Shown: positions 7,804-16,541 of the stretch, piece by piece | How the letters are laid out: each line of letters opens with the position of its first letter | How positions within the stretch are numbered: the first letter of the stretch is position 1 | NCBI GenBank assembly: GCA_011049795.1 | Contig: DRHD01000382.1 | Location: 1-29,216, forward strand | Direction of reading: 5' to 3' | Length of the DNA stretch: 29,216 nt | Origin: Porticoccus sp. | GTDB taxonomy: Bacteria; Pseudomonadota; Gammaproteobacteria; Pseudomonadales; Porticoccaceae | Made by a program: the position numbers and the translations under genes | Notes under the pieces: model-generated | Databases searched by the model: none | What the model saw: the letters and a program-made list of their open reading frames with translations, nothing else | What the model was told of the DNA's origin: nothing

Positions 7804-8439
7804 TCAACCAAGGCGAGCCAACTCTGAGACCAGAGCTGCCACTGTTTTCAAGTGTTCCTGCTGAAGTAAACCCGATAGTTTGCGTGGCTTCAGATCATGA
7901 TCGCCATCTTCCAGCCAGTGTATTTTTACCGCATCGCTAAAAGGAACCGGGGCCAACTCATTGGGCTTGCCAAAAGGGTCTCGGGTACCCTGAAAAATTA
8001 AGGTGGGTGTTTTAATGGTAAGTAAGTGTTCAGTGCGCATTTTTTCTGGTTTTCCTGGCGTATGAAAGGGATAACCGAAACAGCAAAGGCCTGCCGCACC
8101 TAACTCATCGGCGACCATACTGGCCATTCGGCCTCCCATGGATTTACCACCAACCAAGATTGGCTGGGGCAACTCTGTACGGTTTGAAAGCTCGCCATAA
8201 ACTTCACGCCAACAATCTAGCAGTATCGGTGCACGATCCGGGGGTCGTTTTTTACCTGTCTCCCGTCGCTGCTGCATATAGGGAAATTCAAAGCGTACCA
8301 CCGCCATACCAGCGGCATTGAGTTCTGCAGTCAGTGCCTGCATATAATCACTGTCCATGGGCGCACCAGCACCGTGGGCAAATATTAAAGTACCGCAGGG
8401 ACTTTTCCCTGCAGCGGGTTGATCAATTAAATAATTCAT
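7804..8439 (-). CDS. Alpha/beta hydrolase, KANL3/Tex30-like family
   Basis: A 211-residue predicted cytosolic alpha/beta-fold hydrolase of the dienelactone-hydrolase-like KANL3/Tex30 group (COG3571). The oxyanion region LIFAHGAGAPMDSDYM (18-33) is typical. The nucleophile elbow is GGKSMGGRM with S100, the acid is D154 in FQGTRDPFG, and the base is H181 in EDGDHDLKP. The substrate is unknown. It is the last gene of a three-gene minus-strand operon, 11 bp after yheU; in E. coli a different alpha/beta hydrolase (YheT) also neighbours yheU. Confidence 0.85.
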   Translation of the reverse strand: MNYLIDQPAAGKSPCGTLIFAHGAGAPMDSDYMQALTAELNAAGMAVVRFEFPYMQQRRETGKKRPPDRAPILLDCWREVYGELSNRTELPQPILVGGKSMGGRMASMVADELGAAGLCCFGYPFHTPGKPEKMRTEHLLTIKTPTLIFQGTRDPFGKPNELAPVPFSDAVKIHWLEDGDHDLKPRKLSGLLQQEHLKTVAALVSELARLG

Positions 8440-8450
8440 TGCTAGCTTGC

Positions 8451-8693
8451 TTAAGATTGTTGTTCTTTCTGAAAGCGCTGGAACTGATGTTTGGTCAGCA
8501 GGTTACAGCTTTCGGTTTCCGGGTCAAACGTTATCACCACATCACCCCGCTCAATTTGACTTATTACTTGCTGAACTTTTGTCTCGAAACCCACCTCAGA
8601 GGAACCATAGTCTGTACCCTCACGGGCAATAAAATCCTCAATAATTGCATTGAGAATATCGTCTGAAATTCGAGCTAAAGGGATTTCAATCAT
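8451..8693 (-). CDS. yheU: YheU family protein
   Basis: An 80-residue protein of the YheU family (PF06794), function unknown. The N-terminal block I.L.RISDDILNAIIEDFIAREGTDYG and the following KV..VI.QI.RGD.VI closely resemble E. coli YheU. Its ATG overlaps the stop of the methyltransferase gene by four bases (ATGA), so the two are probably translationally coupled. Confidence 0.88.
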   Translation of the reverse strand: MIEIPLARISDDILNAIIEDFIAREGTDYGSSEVGFETKVQQVISQIERGDVVITFDPETESCNLLTKHQFQRFQKEQQS

Positions 8694-9535
8694 GGGCTGT
8701 TCCGGCTTTCTAAGCTTCCCGGTTTCCTAAATTTCAATGTCATACGATCGCTTTCGCCAATGGCTAAATATTTATTCCGATCCTGCTCTTTTAATCGCAA
8801 CGTGGGCGGTAGTGTCCAAACGCCCTTTGGATGGTTCTTGGTGTCTTTCGGGTTACTGTTAATGTCTGATGTTGCCTCCAACACGAACCCGGCCTTTTGA
8901 GCCAGATTAACGACATATTGCTCGGTCATATAACCGCTGGTTTTCATAGTCTCCCAATCGGTACCCTCCAATGCACGATGCTCAACAACCCCCAACACAC
9001 CACCCGGTTTTAATGCTTTGTAAAACAACTCAAAGGCACTGGCCTCACTCTCTGAACGCAACCAGTTGTGAACATTGCGAAACGTCAGCACCTGATCAGC
9101 ACTGCCTTCCGGCACCGTCAACTGATTACGTTTAGGATCAAAAGAAGCCATGTTGACACGACTGTAGATCTCGGGGTGTACCTCGAGTTTTTTAACAAAT
9201 AGTGTGTGATTTTTATCGTAATAATCAACACCAACACCAGTGGGAAAGTGAGCCGCGTAAAAAACGCCATCATCCACGTAGGGTACTAGTACTTCGGTAT
9301 ACCAACCCTTTCCCGGCCAGATTTCCACCACCGTCATTCCTGGCTCCACACCAAAAAAGGCCAATGTTTCCAGTGGATGACGGTATTGATCTCGCAGTAC
9401 AAATTCCGGGGTTCGATGAGCACTCTGAAGCACGCCCTGAGGTACTCCTTCCTGCGCACTAACCGTTGAACTGATACCGATACCGAAACCGATACAGCCC
9501 AACAGTACTACCAACATAAACCGTGTATTTATCAT
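8690..9535 (-). CDS. Exported class I SAM-methyltransferase-like protein
   Basis: A 281-residue protein of the predicted methyltransferase family COG4798. A clear signal peptide (hydrophobic 7-20, cleavage after VSA at residue 27) precedes a Rossmann-like domain. Motif I is VVEIWPGKGWYTEVL (about 69-83); FRNVHNWL and ALKPGGVLGVVEH match later strands. Residues QSAHRTPEFVLRDQYRHPLETL are a family signature. Export is odd for a SAM-dependent enzyme, since SAM is cytosolic, so the protein may bind another ligand. The start has GAGG four bases upstream. It is the first gene of the operon with yheU and the hydrolase. Confidence 0.85.
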   Translation of the reverse strand: MINTRFMLVVLLGCIGFGIGISSTVSAQEGVPQGVLQSAHRTPEFVLRDQYRHPLETLAFFGVEPGMTVVEIWPGKGWYTEVLVPYVDDGVFYAAHFPTGVGVDYYDKNHTLFVKKLEVHPEIYSRVNMASFDPKRNQLTVPEGSADQVLTFRNVHNWLRSESEASAFELFYKALKPGGVLGVVEHRALEGTDWETMKTSGYMTEQYVVNLAQKAGFVLEATSDINSNPKDTKNHPKGVWTLPPTLRLKEQDRNKYLAIGESDRMTLKFRKPGSLESRNSP

Positions 9536-9670
9536 TGACCTCTCCCTACCCCGTGTTTCTAACAGTCACTCATTGGATACTTGTTTTATCCTGACGTTCC
9601 CAGGCCATAACTGATACGGCATAATATCCGGGTACACTACCATCAAACCAGCCACCAGGATGACCCAGCC

Positions 9671-10192
9671 ATGAACCATTATCTCGCTCTCACCATTATT
9701 GCAGATGACCGCCCGGGTATTATTGAAAAAGTGGCTGAGGTGGTCACCACGAATGGTGGTAATTGGCTGGAAAGCAATATGTCTCGCTTGGCCGGAAAGT
9801 TCGCCGGTATTTTGTTGGTGGGTATTGCCGAGGAAAAACAATCCACGCTGTTGTCTGCATTGAACAAACTTAATAGTCAGGGCATTCGGGTCAGCGGTGA
9901 AGCCAGTACGGGTGCTGAACCCGTAATGGGCGAACACCTTATATTCACCGTAGTAGGCAATGACCGGCCCGGTATTGTTGGCGAAATCTCTTCCCTTCTG
10001 GCTCGTCTGCATGTGAATGTGGAAGAACTCAGTACCAGTTGTGAAGATGCCCCCATGAGCTCAGAAATATTATTCCGAGCCACAGCAAAAGTAAGGCTCC
10101 CAAGCTCTGCCCTTAATAAGGATCAACTTCAAGATGAGCTGGAATCACTCTCTGATGATTTAATGGTGGAGATGGAAAATATCTCACACTGA
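9671..10192 (+). CDS. GcvR-like protein with two ACT domains
   Basis: A 173-residue protein of two ACT domains: residues 1-75 (YLALTIIADDRPGIIEKVAEVV) and 85-165 (HLIFTVVGNDRPGIVGEISSLL). Each begins with the DRPGI turn that binds amino acids. In E. coli, GcvR with this layout senses glycine and restrains GcvA at the glycine cleavage operon. There is no DNA-binding domain, which fits a regulator working through a partner. No gcv gene is in this window, so the target is inferred from the family only. It converges on the VIT1-type transporter gene. Confidence 0.82.
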   Translation: MNHYLALTIIADDRPGIIEKVAEVVTTNGGNWLESNMSRLAGKFAGILLVGIAEEKQSTLLSALNKLNSQGIRVSGEASTGAEPVMGEHLIFTVVGNDRPGIVGEISSLLARLHVNVEELSTSCEDAPMSSEILFRATAKVRLPSSALNKDQLQDELESLSDDLMVEMENISH

Positions 10193-10218
10193 TAAAGCTC
10201 TATGTCTCAGACAACCAC

Positions 10219-10989
10219 TTAGCCAACCAAGTCTTTTAGCAGCACACCAATCCCATAGGCCATACTAGCGGCAACGCCTCCTACGGCCACGGTCTCTAGG
10301 CCCGACAGCAGCCAATAATGGGACACAAACTTACCCTTCACTGCGCCCACCCAAAAGAATGCTACGCCAGTCAAACCTATGGACCAACCGAAAGGGTTAG
10401 CCACCAAATCAGGCCAAATCCAGTTGGTTACATAGGTACCTAGAGGCACGAAACCCACTAGGCAAAATGCACAAAAAGTCGCCAACCCACCTTTCACAGC
10501 ATCATGCTCCTGAAGGGTCATACCATGTTCTTCCTGCAACATCGTATCCACCCATTTTTCAGTATCGGCGGTGATCACCTCCACAGCGCCTTCCAATAAC
10601 TGTCCTTCAAACCCCTTCATGGCAAATATTTGGCGAACTTCCTCTTTCTCTCCCTCTGGAAAACGCTCAATCTCCTCCAACTCCATCTGACGGACTTTGA
10701 TCCGATGCTGATTCTCTGCTCGTATACTGAGAAAATTACTGACTGCCATACTGAAGCCATCGGCCAACAAATTGGCAAAACCGAGAATAATGATCACACC
10801 AGCAGACATTCCTGCACCCGCTACACCGGCCACAACGGCAAATGTGGTAATAGCGCCATCTACCGCACCATAGATGAATTCTTTGAGGTAAATCGACTCC
10901 GGCCCCTCGGCTAGCCGTTTGGCAATTAAACGAGGGTGGTGGTGAGCTTTGGCATGCTCAATAGCATTTTCTGTACCTGAGTTTTCCAT
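10219..10989 (-). CDS. VIT1/CCC1 family iron/manganese transporter
   Basis: A 256-residue inner-membrane protein of the vacuolar iron transporter family, predicted to export Fe2+/Mn2+ from the cytosol. The signature KEFIYGAVDGAITTFAVVAGVAGAGMS (36-62) forms the first membrane helix. GFANLLADGFSMAVSNFLS (about 70-88) is the second. A soluble acidic stretch rich in Glu (about 100-160) corresponds to the metal-binding domain between helices 2 and 3, and three hydrophobic helices close the protein. A His-rich N terminus (HAKAHHHPR) may bind metal. Confidence 0.9.
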   Translation of the reverse strand: MENSGTENAIEHAKAHHHPRLIAKRLAEGPESIYLKEFIYGAVDGAITTFAVVAGVAGAGMSAGVIIILGFANLLADGFSMAVSNFLSIRAENQHRIKVRQMELEEIERFPEGEKEEVRQIFAMKGFEGQLLEGAVEVITADTEKWVDTMLQEEHGMTLQEHDAVKGGLATFCAFCLVGFVPLGTYVTNWIWPDLVANPFGWSIGLTGVAFFWVGAVKGKFVSHYWLLSGLETVAVGGVAASMAYGIGVLLKDLVG

Positions 10990-11155
10990 TCATGCTCCCA
11001 ACCATTAACACGCTAGTCGCCGCTTCCTGCTGCCATTAAAATGACAGCTATTGGCTGGCCCTAGCCATTTTCGCTCTCTACTGGCCATTTGACCAAGCAA
11101 ACTGCATCATACCGCAGAGAAAGTTATATGCACTCTTATCAATGAAGTCAGCCCC

Positions 11156-11620
11156 ATGCTAAACATCGTTCTGTTTGAACCCGAAATCCCACCGAATACG
11201 GGTAATATTATCCGGCTCTGCGCCAACACCGGGTTTGCTCTGCATTTGATAGAACCCCTCGGTTTTGAGCTTGATGACAAACGGCTACGGCGTGCTGGAC
11301 TCGATTACCGGGAGTGGCAAGATGCCAAGGTACACCCCAACTGGGAAACTTTTGTGACAAGTGAACAACCCGATCGAGTATTTGCCATCAGTACCAAAGG
11401 GCACACCCGCTATACCGACATTGCCTTCAAGTCAGGAGATACGTTGGTTTTTGGTCCTGAAACCCGGGGCCTTTCCCAAGAATTCCGTCATGCTCTACCA
11501 CCAGAACAGGTACTCCGTATTCCTATGCAAGCGGAAAGCCGCAGCCTGAACCTGTCCAATACCGTTGCACTCATCGTCTATGAAGCGTGGCGTCAGTTGG
11601 ACTTTGAGGGTGCTGTCTAG
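11156..11620 (+). CDS. trmL: tRNA (cytidine/uridine(34)-2'-O)-methyltransferase TrmL
   Basis: A 154-residue SPOUT methyltransferase that 2'-O-methylates the wobble base of the two tRNA-Leu isoacceptors with CAA and UAA anticodons. N-terminal [20 protein letters not shown], central [13 protein letters not shown], and the trefoil-knot motif RIPM...[20 protein letters not shown] are all present; the length is typical (E. coli 157). The first gene of a three-gene plus-strand cluster, its TAG is immediately followed by the ATG of the flavodoxin gene. Confidence 0.95.
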   Translation: MLNIVLFEPEIPPNTGNIIRLCANTGFALHLIEPLGFELDDKRLRRAGLDYREWQDAKVHPNWETFVTSEQPDRVFAISTKGHTRYTDIAFKSGDTLVFGPETRGLSQEFRHALPPEQVLRIPMQAESRSLNLSNTVALIVYEAWRQLDFEGAV

Positions 11621-12214
11621 ATGTGTCCTGTTTCTGACACCCATCATGCGCCGATCGGACTATTCTACGGTTCATCCACTTGCTATACCGAAATGGTGGC
11701 TGAAAAAATAGGTGACGAGCTGAATACTTCTCTTGGTGACGCACTCCAAGGGAAACCACAAGTCGACATCTATAATCTGGCCGAAGAGCCCATCGCCACC
11801 ATGGAAGACTATGACTATTTGATACTCGGGATCCCCACTTGGGACTATGGCGAGCTACAGGAAGACTGGGAGAATATCTGGGACGACATCGACACGCTCA
11901 ATCTCACCGGGAAAACAGTCGCACTCTTCGGACTCGGCGACCAGGAGGGTTATCCTGACTGGTTTCTCGACGCTATGGGGTATCTCTGGGCTAAAGTCTG
12001 TAATCAAGGCGCCAAAACTGTAGGTTACTGGCCTGTAGCCGGGTTCGAGTTTAAGGAGTCAAAAGCATTAACCCCCGATCAACAACATTTTGTCGGGTTA
12101 GCCATCGATGATGAAAACCAATTCGATCTCACCGATGAACGAATCAAACAGTGGTGCCAACAGGTTCTTAGAGAGTTTGACCTAAAAACAAATCCTGACC
12201 CAACCTCGAATTAA
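11621..12214 (+). CDS. Long-chain-type flavodoxin
   Basis: A 197-residue flavodoxin carrying FMN as a low-potential electron donor in the cytosol. The phosphate loop is [18 protein letters not shown] (13-30), with CY in place of the usual GN. The 90s-type loop [17 protein letters not shown] and the [19 protein letters not shown] segment are typical of long-chain flavodoxins. The ATG directly abuts the trmL stop, so the genes are probably coupled. The position between two tRNA-modification genes suggests, but does not prove, a shared electron supply. Confidence 0.9.
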   Translation: MCPVSDTHHAPIGLFYGSSTCYTEMVAEKIGDELNTSLGDALQGKPQVDIYNLAEEPIATMEDYDYLILGIPTWDYGELQEDWENIWDDIDTLNLTGKTVALFGLGDQEGYPDWFLDAMGYLWAKVCNQGAKTVGYWPVAGFEFKESKALTPDQQHFVGLAIDDENQFDLTDERIKQWCQQVLREFDLKTNPDPTSN

Positions 12215-12243
12215 ACACCGCATTACTGTCACCAAGGCATCCC

Positions 12244-14454
12244 ATGTCAAAACATACGTCATCAAAACCTAGACCAATAAAAAAAACACCAGAAAACAGC
12301 CCGCCAAAAGCTATTCAGCAGGCAAATATTGTATGGGATGACAATGGCCAACCGATCTCTACTGCCTTTGATGATGTGTATTTCAATAGCGACAGCAGTA
12401 TCGACGAAAGCCGTTATGTTTTCATGGAACAGAATCAGCTTCCCGAGCGATGGAGCAACCACCCTGGCCATTCATTTACCATCGGTGAAACAGGCTTTGG
12501 TACCGGGCTGAATTTTCTGGTGACCGCAAAAGCCTGGCTGGAACATACCAGTGCAGAGACAAATCCCGGTATTCTTCATTTTGTCTCCGTGGAAAAATCT
12601 CCTCTATCCAAAGAAGACCTACAGCGCACACTTAAGCTTTGGCCAGAATTGTTTGAGTTGGCAGATGAATTAATTCAATTGTATCCCCCTGCAGTTCCTG
12701 GAATACACCGGCTCAAGTTGGCCAATAACCGCATCATTCTCACCTTGATGTACGGCGAAGCAGATGACATGTTTGCCGCCCTCAAAGGCAGTGACCACCC
12801 GCTATTCCAGCAACAGGGAAACCCGGTTATCAATGCCTGGTTTCTCGATGGCTTCGCACCCTCAAAAAACCCTGAGATGTGGAGCGAAACATTATTTCAA
12901 ACAATCGCTGATCTCAGTGAACTGGGCACGACATTTAGTACCTTCACTGTGGCGAGAGCCGTTCGACACGCACTGGAGCACACGGGTTTTCAGTTTGATC
13001 GATCACCGGGGTTTGGACTAAAACGTGAAATACTGCATGGCAGCCTGATAAAACACACGACCTCATCCTCAGCTCTCGACAACCAACAAACACCACGCCG
13101 AGACAGCTCACCTATCACAGCTGAGCCTGCCACCTTTAACTCACCCTACCAACCACCCTGGTACCTTCCGTCTACCATTGAACCAACGCCAGAAACGGCC
13201 ATTGTGATAGGTGGCGGTATTGCCGGCTGCGCCACGGCACGCGCGCTGGCTGAACGAGGTATTACTGTCACGTTAATCGAACGTCACCGGACAATGGGGC
13301 AGGAAGGTTCAGGCAGTCCACAGGGTATTCTTTATCCCAAGCTATCCACCAGCGCATCCCAACTGACACGCTTTGGACTGGCGGCACTGCTCAATGCCAG
13401 CCGCTATCACAATGACTTTTTAGACCTAAAACTAGATAGCAAAAATTTGGATAGTAAAAAACCAGGCACCGAAGCTGTTATCGGCAATCGCTGTGGCGTC
13501 TTGGTACTACCGTCGTCAGAAAACGATAAAGAAAAATTTAAAAAAATGGCTGAACAGTTCCCAAAGGAACTGGTGCAGTTACTTGAGGGTGAGCAACTCA
13601 ATCAAACAGTAGGCCTTTCCCTCACCAATCAATTTGGACTGTTTTTCCCCAAACTCGGCTGGATTAAACCGCCTATCGCCTGCCAGATACTCACTGAGCA
13701 TCCGTTAATCACCATTCAAACGTCAGAAGTAGCAAACATCGATTATGAACCTGGCTCTTTGTCTCAACATGGTTGCTGGCAGGCTCTAAATAATACTGGG
13801 AACACCATCGCCACGGCGCAAGTCATGGTTATCGCCTGCGGTTTTGACAGCAGTAACTTTAACCAAACCAGTCACTTGCCTGTCAAAAAAGTTCGTGGAC
13901 AGATCAGCCGCCTACCTACTACGAAGCAAAGCTCTGCACTAAAAACAGTACTCTGTGGCGAAGGCTACATCGCACCAGCAGAGGGTGGCGAACATACCCT
14001 TGGCGCTACGTATAACATTGGAGAAACCAGCACTGCTGTACGCCCTGAAGACCACCAAATCAATATGCAGCAACTCGCCACCACAGATGCCGCCATGGCA
14101 GATACCTTTGGCCAAGTGGATGTCAGCCAATTGCAGGGCCGTGCCGCCTTCCGATGCACCACACCGGATTACCTGCCCATCGCGGGGCCAGCACCTAAAC
14201 TGGAGAGCTACCTAAACGACTATAAATTACTGAGAAAAAATGCCCGCTCTCACATCCCCATAGCAGGTGCCACTTGGCCAGGACTGTATATCAATATTGG
14301 TCATGGTTCACGGGGACTGAGCTACGCACCACTGTGTGCAGAGCTGATAGCCAGTCAAATCTGTGGTGAAGTGCCACCACTGGAACTGGATTTACGGCAA
14401 GCCGTACATCCAGGGCGGTTTATTATTCGAGATTTAAAGCGGAATAAACGTTAG
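12244..14454 (+). CDS. mnmC: Bifunctional tRNA mnm5s2U34 biosynthesis protein MnmC
   Basis: A 736-residue two-domain enzyme for the wobble uridine of several tRNAs. The N-terminal SAM-dependent methyltransferase (MnmC2, about 25-275) shows FDDVYFNSDSSIDESRYVF, IGETGFGTGLNFL and the catalytic region WFLDGFAPSKNPEMW. The C-terminal FAD oxidoreductase (MnmC1, about 318-736) begins with the dinucleotide motif VIGGGIAGCATARALAERG and contains GSGSPQGILYPKL, VRGQISRLP and GHGSRGLSYAPL. MnmC1 removes carboxymethyl from cmnm5U and MnmC2 methylates the resulting nm5U. The N-terminal 25 residues are Lys/Pro-rich and probably disordered. There are 29 bp between it and the flavodoxin gene. A bidirectional terminator follows at 14562-14587. 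Confidence 0.95.
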   Translation: MSKHTSSKPRPIKKTPENSPPKAIQQANIVWDDNGQPISTAFDDVYFNSDSSIDESRYVFMEQNQLPERWSNHPGHSFTIGETGFGTGLNFLVTAKAWLEHTSAETNPGILHFVSVEKSPLSKEDLQRTLKLWPELFELADELIQLYPPAVPGIHRLKLANNRIILTLMYGEADDMFAALKGSDHPLFQQQGNPVINAWFLDGFAPSKNPEMWSETLFQTIADLSELGTTFSTFTVARAVRHALEHTGFQFDRSPGFGLKREILHGSLIKHTTSSSALDNQQTPRRDSSPITAEPATFNSPYQPPWYLPSTIEPTPETAIVIGGGIAGCATARALAERGITVTLIERHRTMGQEGSGSPQGILYPKLSTSASQLTRFGLAALLNASRYHNDFLDLKLDSKNLDSKKPGTEAVIGNRCGVLVLPSSENDKEKFKKMAEQFPKELVQLLEGEQLNQTVGLSLTNQFGLFFPKLGWIKPPIACQILTEHPLITIQTSEVANIDYEPGSLSQHGCWQALNNTGNTIATAQVMVIACGFDSSNFNQTSHLPVKKVRGQISRLPTTKQSSALKTVLCGEGYIAPAEGGEHTLGATYNIGETSTAVRPEDHQINMQQLATTDAAMADTFGQVDVSQLQGRAAFRCTTPDYLPIAGPAPKLESYLNDYKLLRKNARSHIPIAGATWPGLYINIGHGSRGLSYAPLCAELIASQICGEVPPLELDLRQAVHPGRFIIRDLKRNKR

Positions 14455-14560
14455 AAACTATGTGAGGCCATACAAATATAAAGCTACCCCTTTACACCTT
14501 TCCAGGACTCAGTATTTGCTCAAAAAACAAGGTAAAAGATAGCTTGATTACAGGGATAAC

Positions 14561-14587
14561 AAAAAGGGCAGCTATAGCTACCCTTTT
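14561..14587. terminator. Bidirectional intrinsic terminator
   Basis: AAAAGGG-c-AGCTATAGCT-a-CCCTTTT forms a long near-perfect stem with one non-Watson-Crick position, flanked by A-runs on the left and T-runs on the right. It therefore ends in U-runs on both strands. It lies between the convergent mnmC (ending 14454) and the outer-membrane protein gene (ending 14629) and can serve both. Confidence 0.85.
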
Positions 14588-14628
14588 AATTCCAATACTC
14601 TTAATTTTGATATATTTCACTCAAGCAA

Positions 14629-15630
14629 TTAAAAGCGTAGACGTGCTCCAATAGAAAAAGTATCAATATCCGCATCTAAAGAAGTGCTAATAGGTCGGGT
14701 AAAATCAACCCCCCTATAGGGAACAAAAATAGATCTACTCTCAGAGACATCCACCTTTGATCTCAAGTAGCTCACATCAATTGAAAAGTTATCCGTAATA
14801 AACCATTCACCAGAAACTCCATAGCTAGTGGTATCAACATCATCCCCATCTATATGAGAAAGGTTAACACCAACACCTAAAGACGGAGAGAAATAATAAG
14901 TTGTTGACACAGAATAAGCCTGAGCATCATCCCCATTATCTGAGTCAAGATAAGCTACATCAACAGATGCATCATAAAAAGTATCGTCACCCAATTCTTG
15001 CACATGAAACAAACCGAGATTGACCACATCCGAGTCCGTAGACGCATCACCTACAGGTGTATCTATGTCTATTTCCGTATGAACATAATTCAACTTCAGC
15101 CTGGTATATTTAGCAATGTATTTACCGACACCAACGCCATAACTATCTCGTTCTATATCAAATCCTAGGTCTCTATCTTCCTCTGAGTAACCATACAAAG
15201 CATCTATTAACCAACCACTTTCAGCGTGTATGTACTGGCCATTAACGAAATACTCTTCAGTATCAATATCATATTTGGGCAAAAGATAGGTTGCTCCCAA
15301 GCTGGGGGCACCATAATAGCTCCCCCTCCCCCCCGAAAAAGTGATCTGAGTTGCGCCAACCTCAGTTTCTCCATCAGCGTAGAAAGCACTAACATTTGAC
15401 GCACGACTCAAGAATGCCGCAACACTTAATGGGCCTTTATTTGTTTCTACATCACTAAAATAATAGGTCCCGCCTACATCAACACTATCTGAATCTTCAT
15501 CAGGCCCAAAGTTACTATCATAATCAGTTTCTGAATCGGTATAACCGACTTCAACTTCAAATTGATAGGCATATACGGGAAAGGTAACAGCGGAGGATAA
15601 CAAGGCAACAACAAGAGGTATTTTTTTCAT
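14629..15630 (-). CDS. Outer-membrane beta-barrel protein, putative porin
   Basis: A 333-residue protein with a signal peptide (cleavage after VYA, residue 21). The mature part alternates amphipathic strands and Asp-rich turns (DSDSVDVGGTYYF, DGDDVDTTSYGVSGEW), and the last strand ends FSIGARLRF. A C-terminal phenylalanine is the usual recognition signal for the Bam complex. It resembles the putative porins of Shewanella-like bacteria (Porin_7-type); the substrate is unknown. The acidic loops suggest cation preference, which is only an inference. A GGAG lies nine bases before the ATG. It has its own terminator at 14561-14587 and appears to be monocistronic. Confidence 0.8.
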   Translation of the reverse strand: MKKIPLVVALLSSAVTFPVYAYQFEVEVGYTDSETDYDSNFGPDEDSDSVDVGGTYYFSDVETNKGPLSVAAFLSRASNVSAFYADGETEVGATQITFSGGRGSYYGAPSLGATYLLPKYDIDTEEYFVNGQYIHAESGWLIDALYGYSEEDRDLGFDIERDSYGVGVGKYIAKYTRLKLNYVHTEIDIDTPVGDASTDSDVVNLGLFHVQELGDDTFYDASVDVAYLDSDNGDDAQAYSVSTTYYFSPSLGVGVNLSHIDGDDVDTTSYGVSGEWFITDNFSIDVSYLRSKVDVSESRSIFVPYRGVDFTRPISTSLDADIDTFSIGARLRF

Positions 15631-15760
15631 TTACTGACTCCATGTCTTTATTCAACAACTATCCGATCTAAAGGGTATCTCGAAAGGCGCTATTGTATGA
15701 ACATTTAAAAAAGAAGGGAACCAGACAATCGGATTATTAGTTAATCCAATTATTGCTTTG

Positions 15761-16528
15761 TTATGATTTTTGTTGAGGCTTATAGAAATCAATGGCATTA
15801 CGGCTCAACACATCACTAGCGCCATCTTCACCTAGAGCATCTATAACTAAAAGGAAATCATTATCACTGTACGGAATAGGCGCTCTCGTTGAGGGTAAAT
15901 CTGTACCGAACATTAACGATGTTGGGTTCGCTGAATATAGGTCCTGCAATGCACGTTTCACATCAAAATCAACTCGACCAAAGCCGGTCGCTTTTACTCG
16001 AACTCCTTTCTCCACCAGCTTGACCAACACACTTAATCCTGATTGACTCAAGCCTAAATGATCGATACTGACAGAAGGTAATGCAATCAGAGTATTGTAT
16101 AAATCTGGCAACTCTGTTGAATCAACGTACAGTTCCACATGCCAGCCAACTAACTCATGAATCCTTTGTGCCATCGATGACAAATGATGTAAGTTCTCCG
16201 AGCCGCCACGCTTTAAGTTAAACCGTAGGGCTCGTACGCCAGCATGATCCAACTGGATAATTTCATCATCAGAAACCGTGACTGGAAGCTGCGTGACACC
16301 AACAAAGGATGGCCCTAACTGGTTTAATGCATTCACTAAATAGCTTTGATCAAATACCTGAAAAGAACCGGAGACAATCGCACCACCGCAGAGGCCATAC
16401 GGTTTCATGCGGTCTAAGTAATTATTATGGGTAAACTCGTTAGGCAGGTAGCCATTATTGGGAACAAGGGGAAATTGATGATCGATAATATGGAAGTGGC
16501 TATCGAATATTTCGAATTGATTTAACAA
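15761..16528 (-). CDS. Amidohydrolase-family TIM-barrel protein
   Basis: A metal-dependent hydrolase of the amidohydrolase-2 type (PF04909), similar to lactonase/decarboxylase-like proteins. The metal motif HxH is in IFDSHFHIID at the start; VSIDHLGLS and MFGTDLPST supply the later His and Asp. The substrate is unknown. The frame is open to an ATG at 16576, inside the end of the antiporter gene. I prefer TTG 16528: it lies just after GGGGAGGG (16532-16539), starts 13 bp past the antiporter stop, and leaves LNQFEIFDSHFH as a normal N terminus (255 residues). The ATG form would add 16 residues. Confidence 0.72.
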   Translation of the reverse strand: MLNQFEIFDSHFHIIDHQFPLVPNNGYLPNEFTHNNYLDRMKPYGLCGGAIVSGSFQVFDQSYLVNALNQLGPSFVGVTQLPVTVSDDEIIQLDHAGVRALRFNLKRGGSENLHHLSSMAQRIHELVGWHVELYVDSTELPDLYNTLIALPSVSIDHLGLSQSGLSVLVKLVEKGVRVKATGFGRVDFDVKRALQDLYSANPTSLMFGTDLPSTRAPIPYSDNDFLLVIDALGEDGASDVLSRNAIDFYKPQQKS

Positions 16529-16541
16529 CAGCCCTCCCCTT

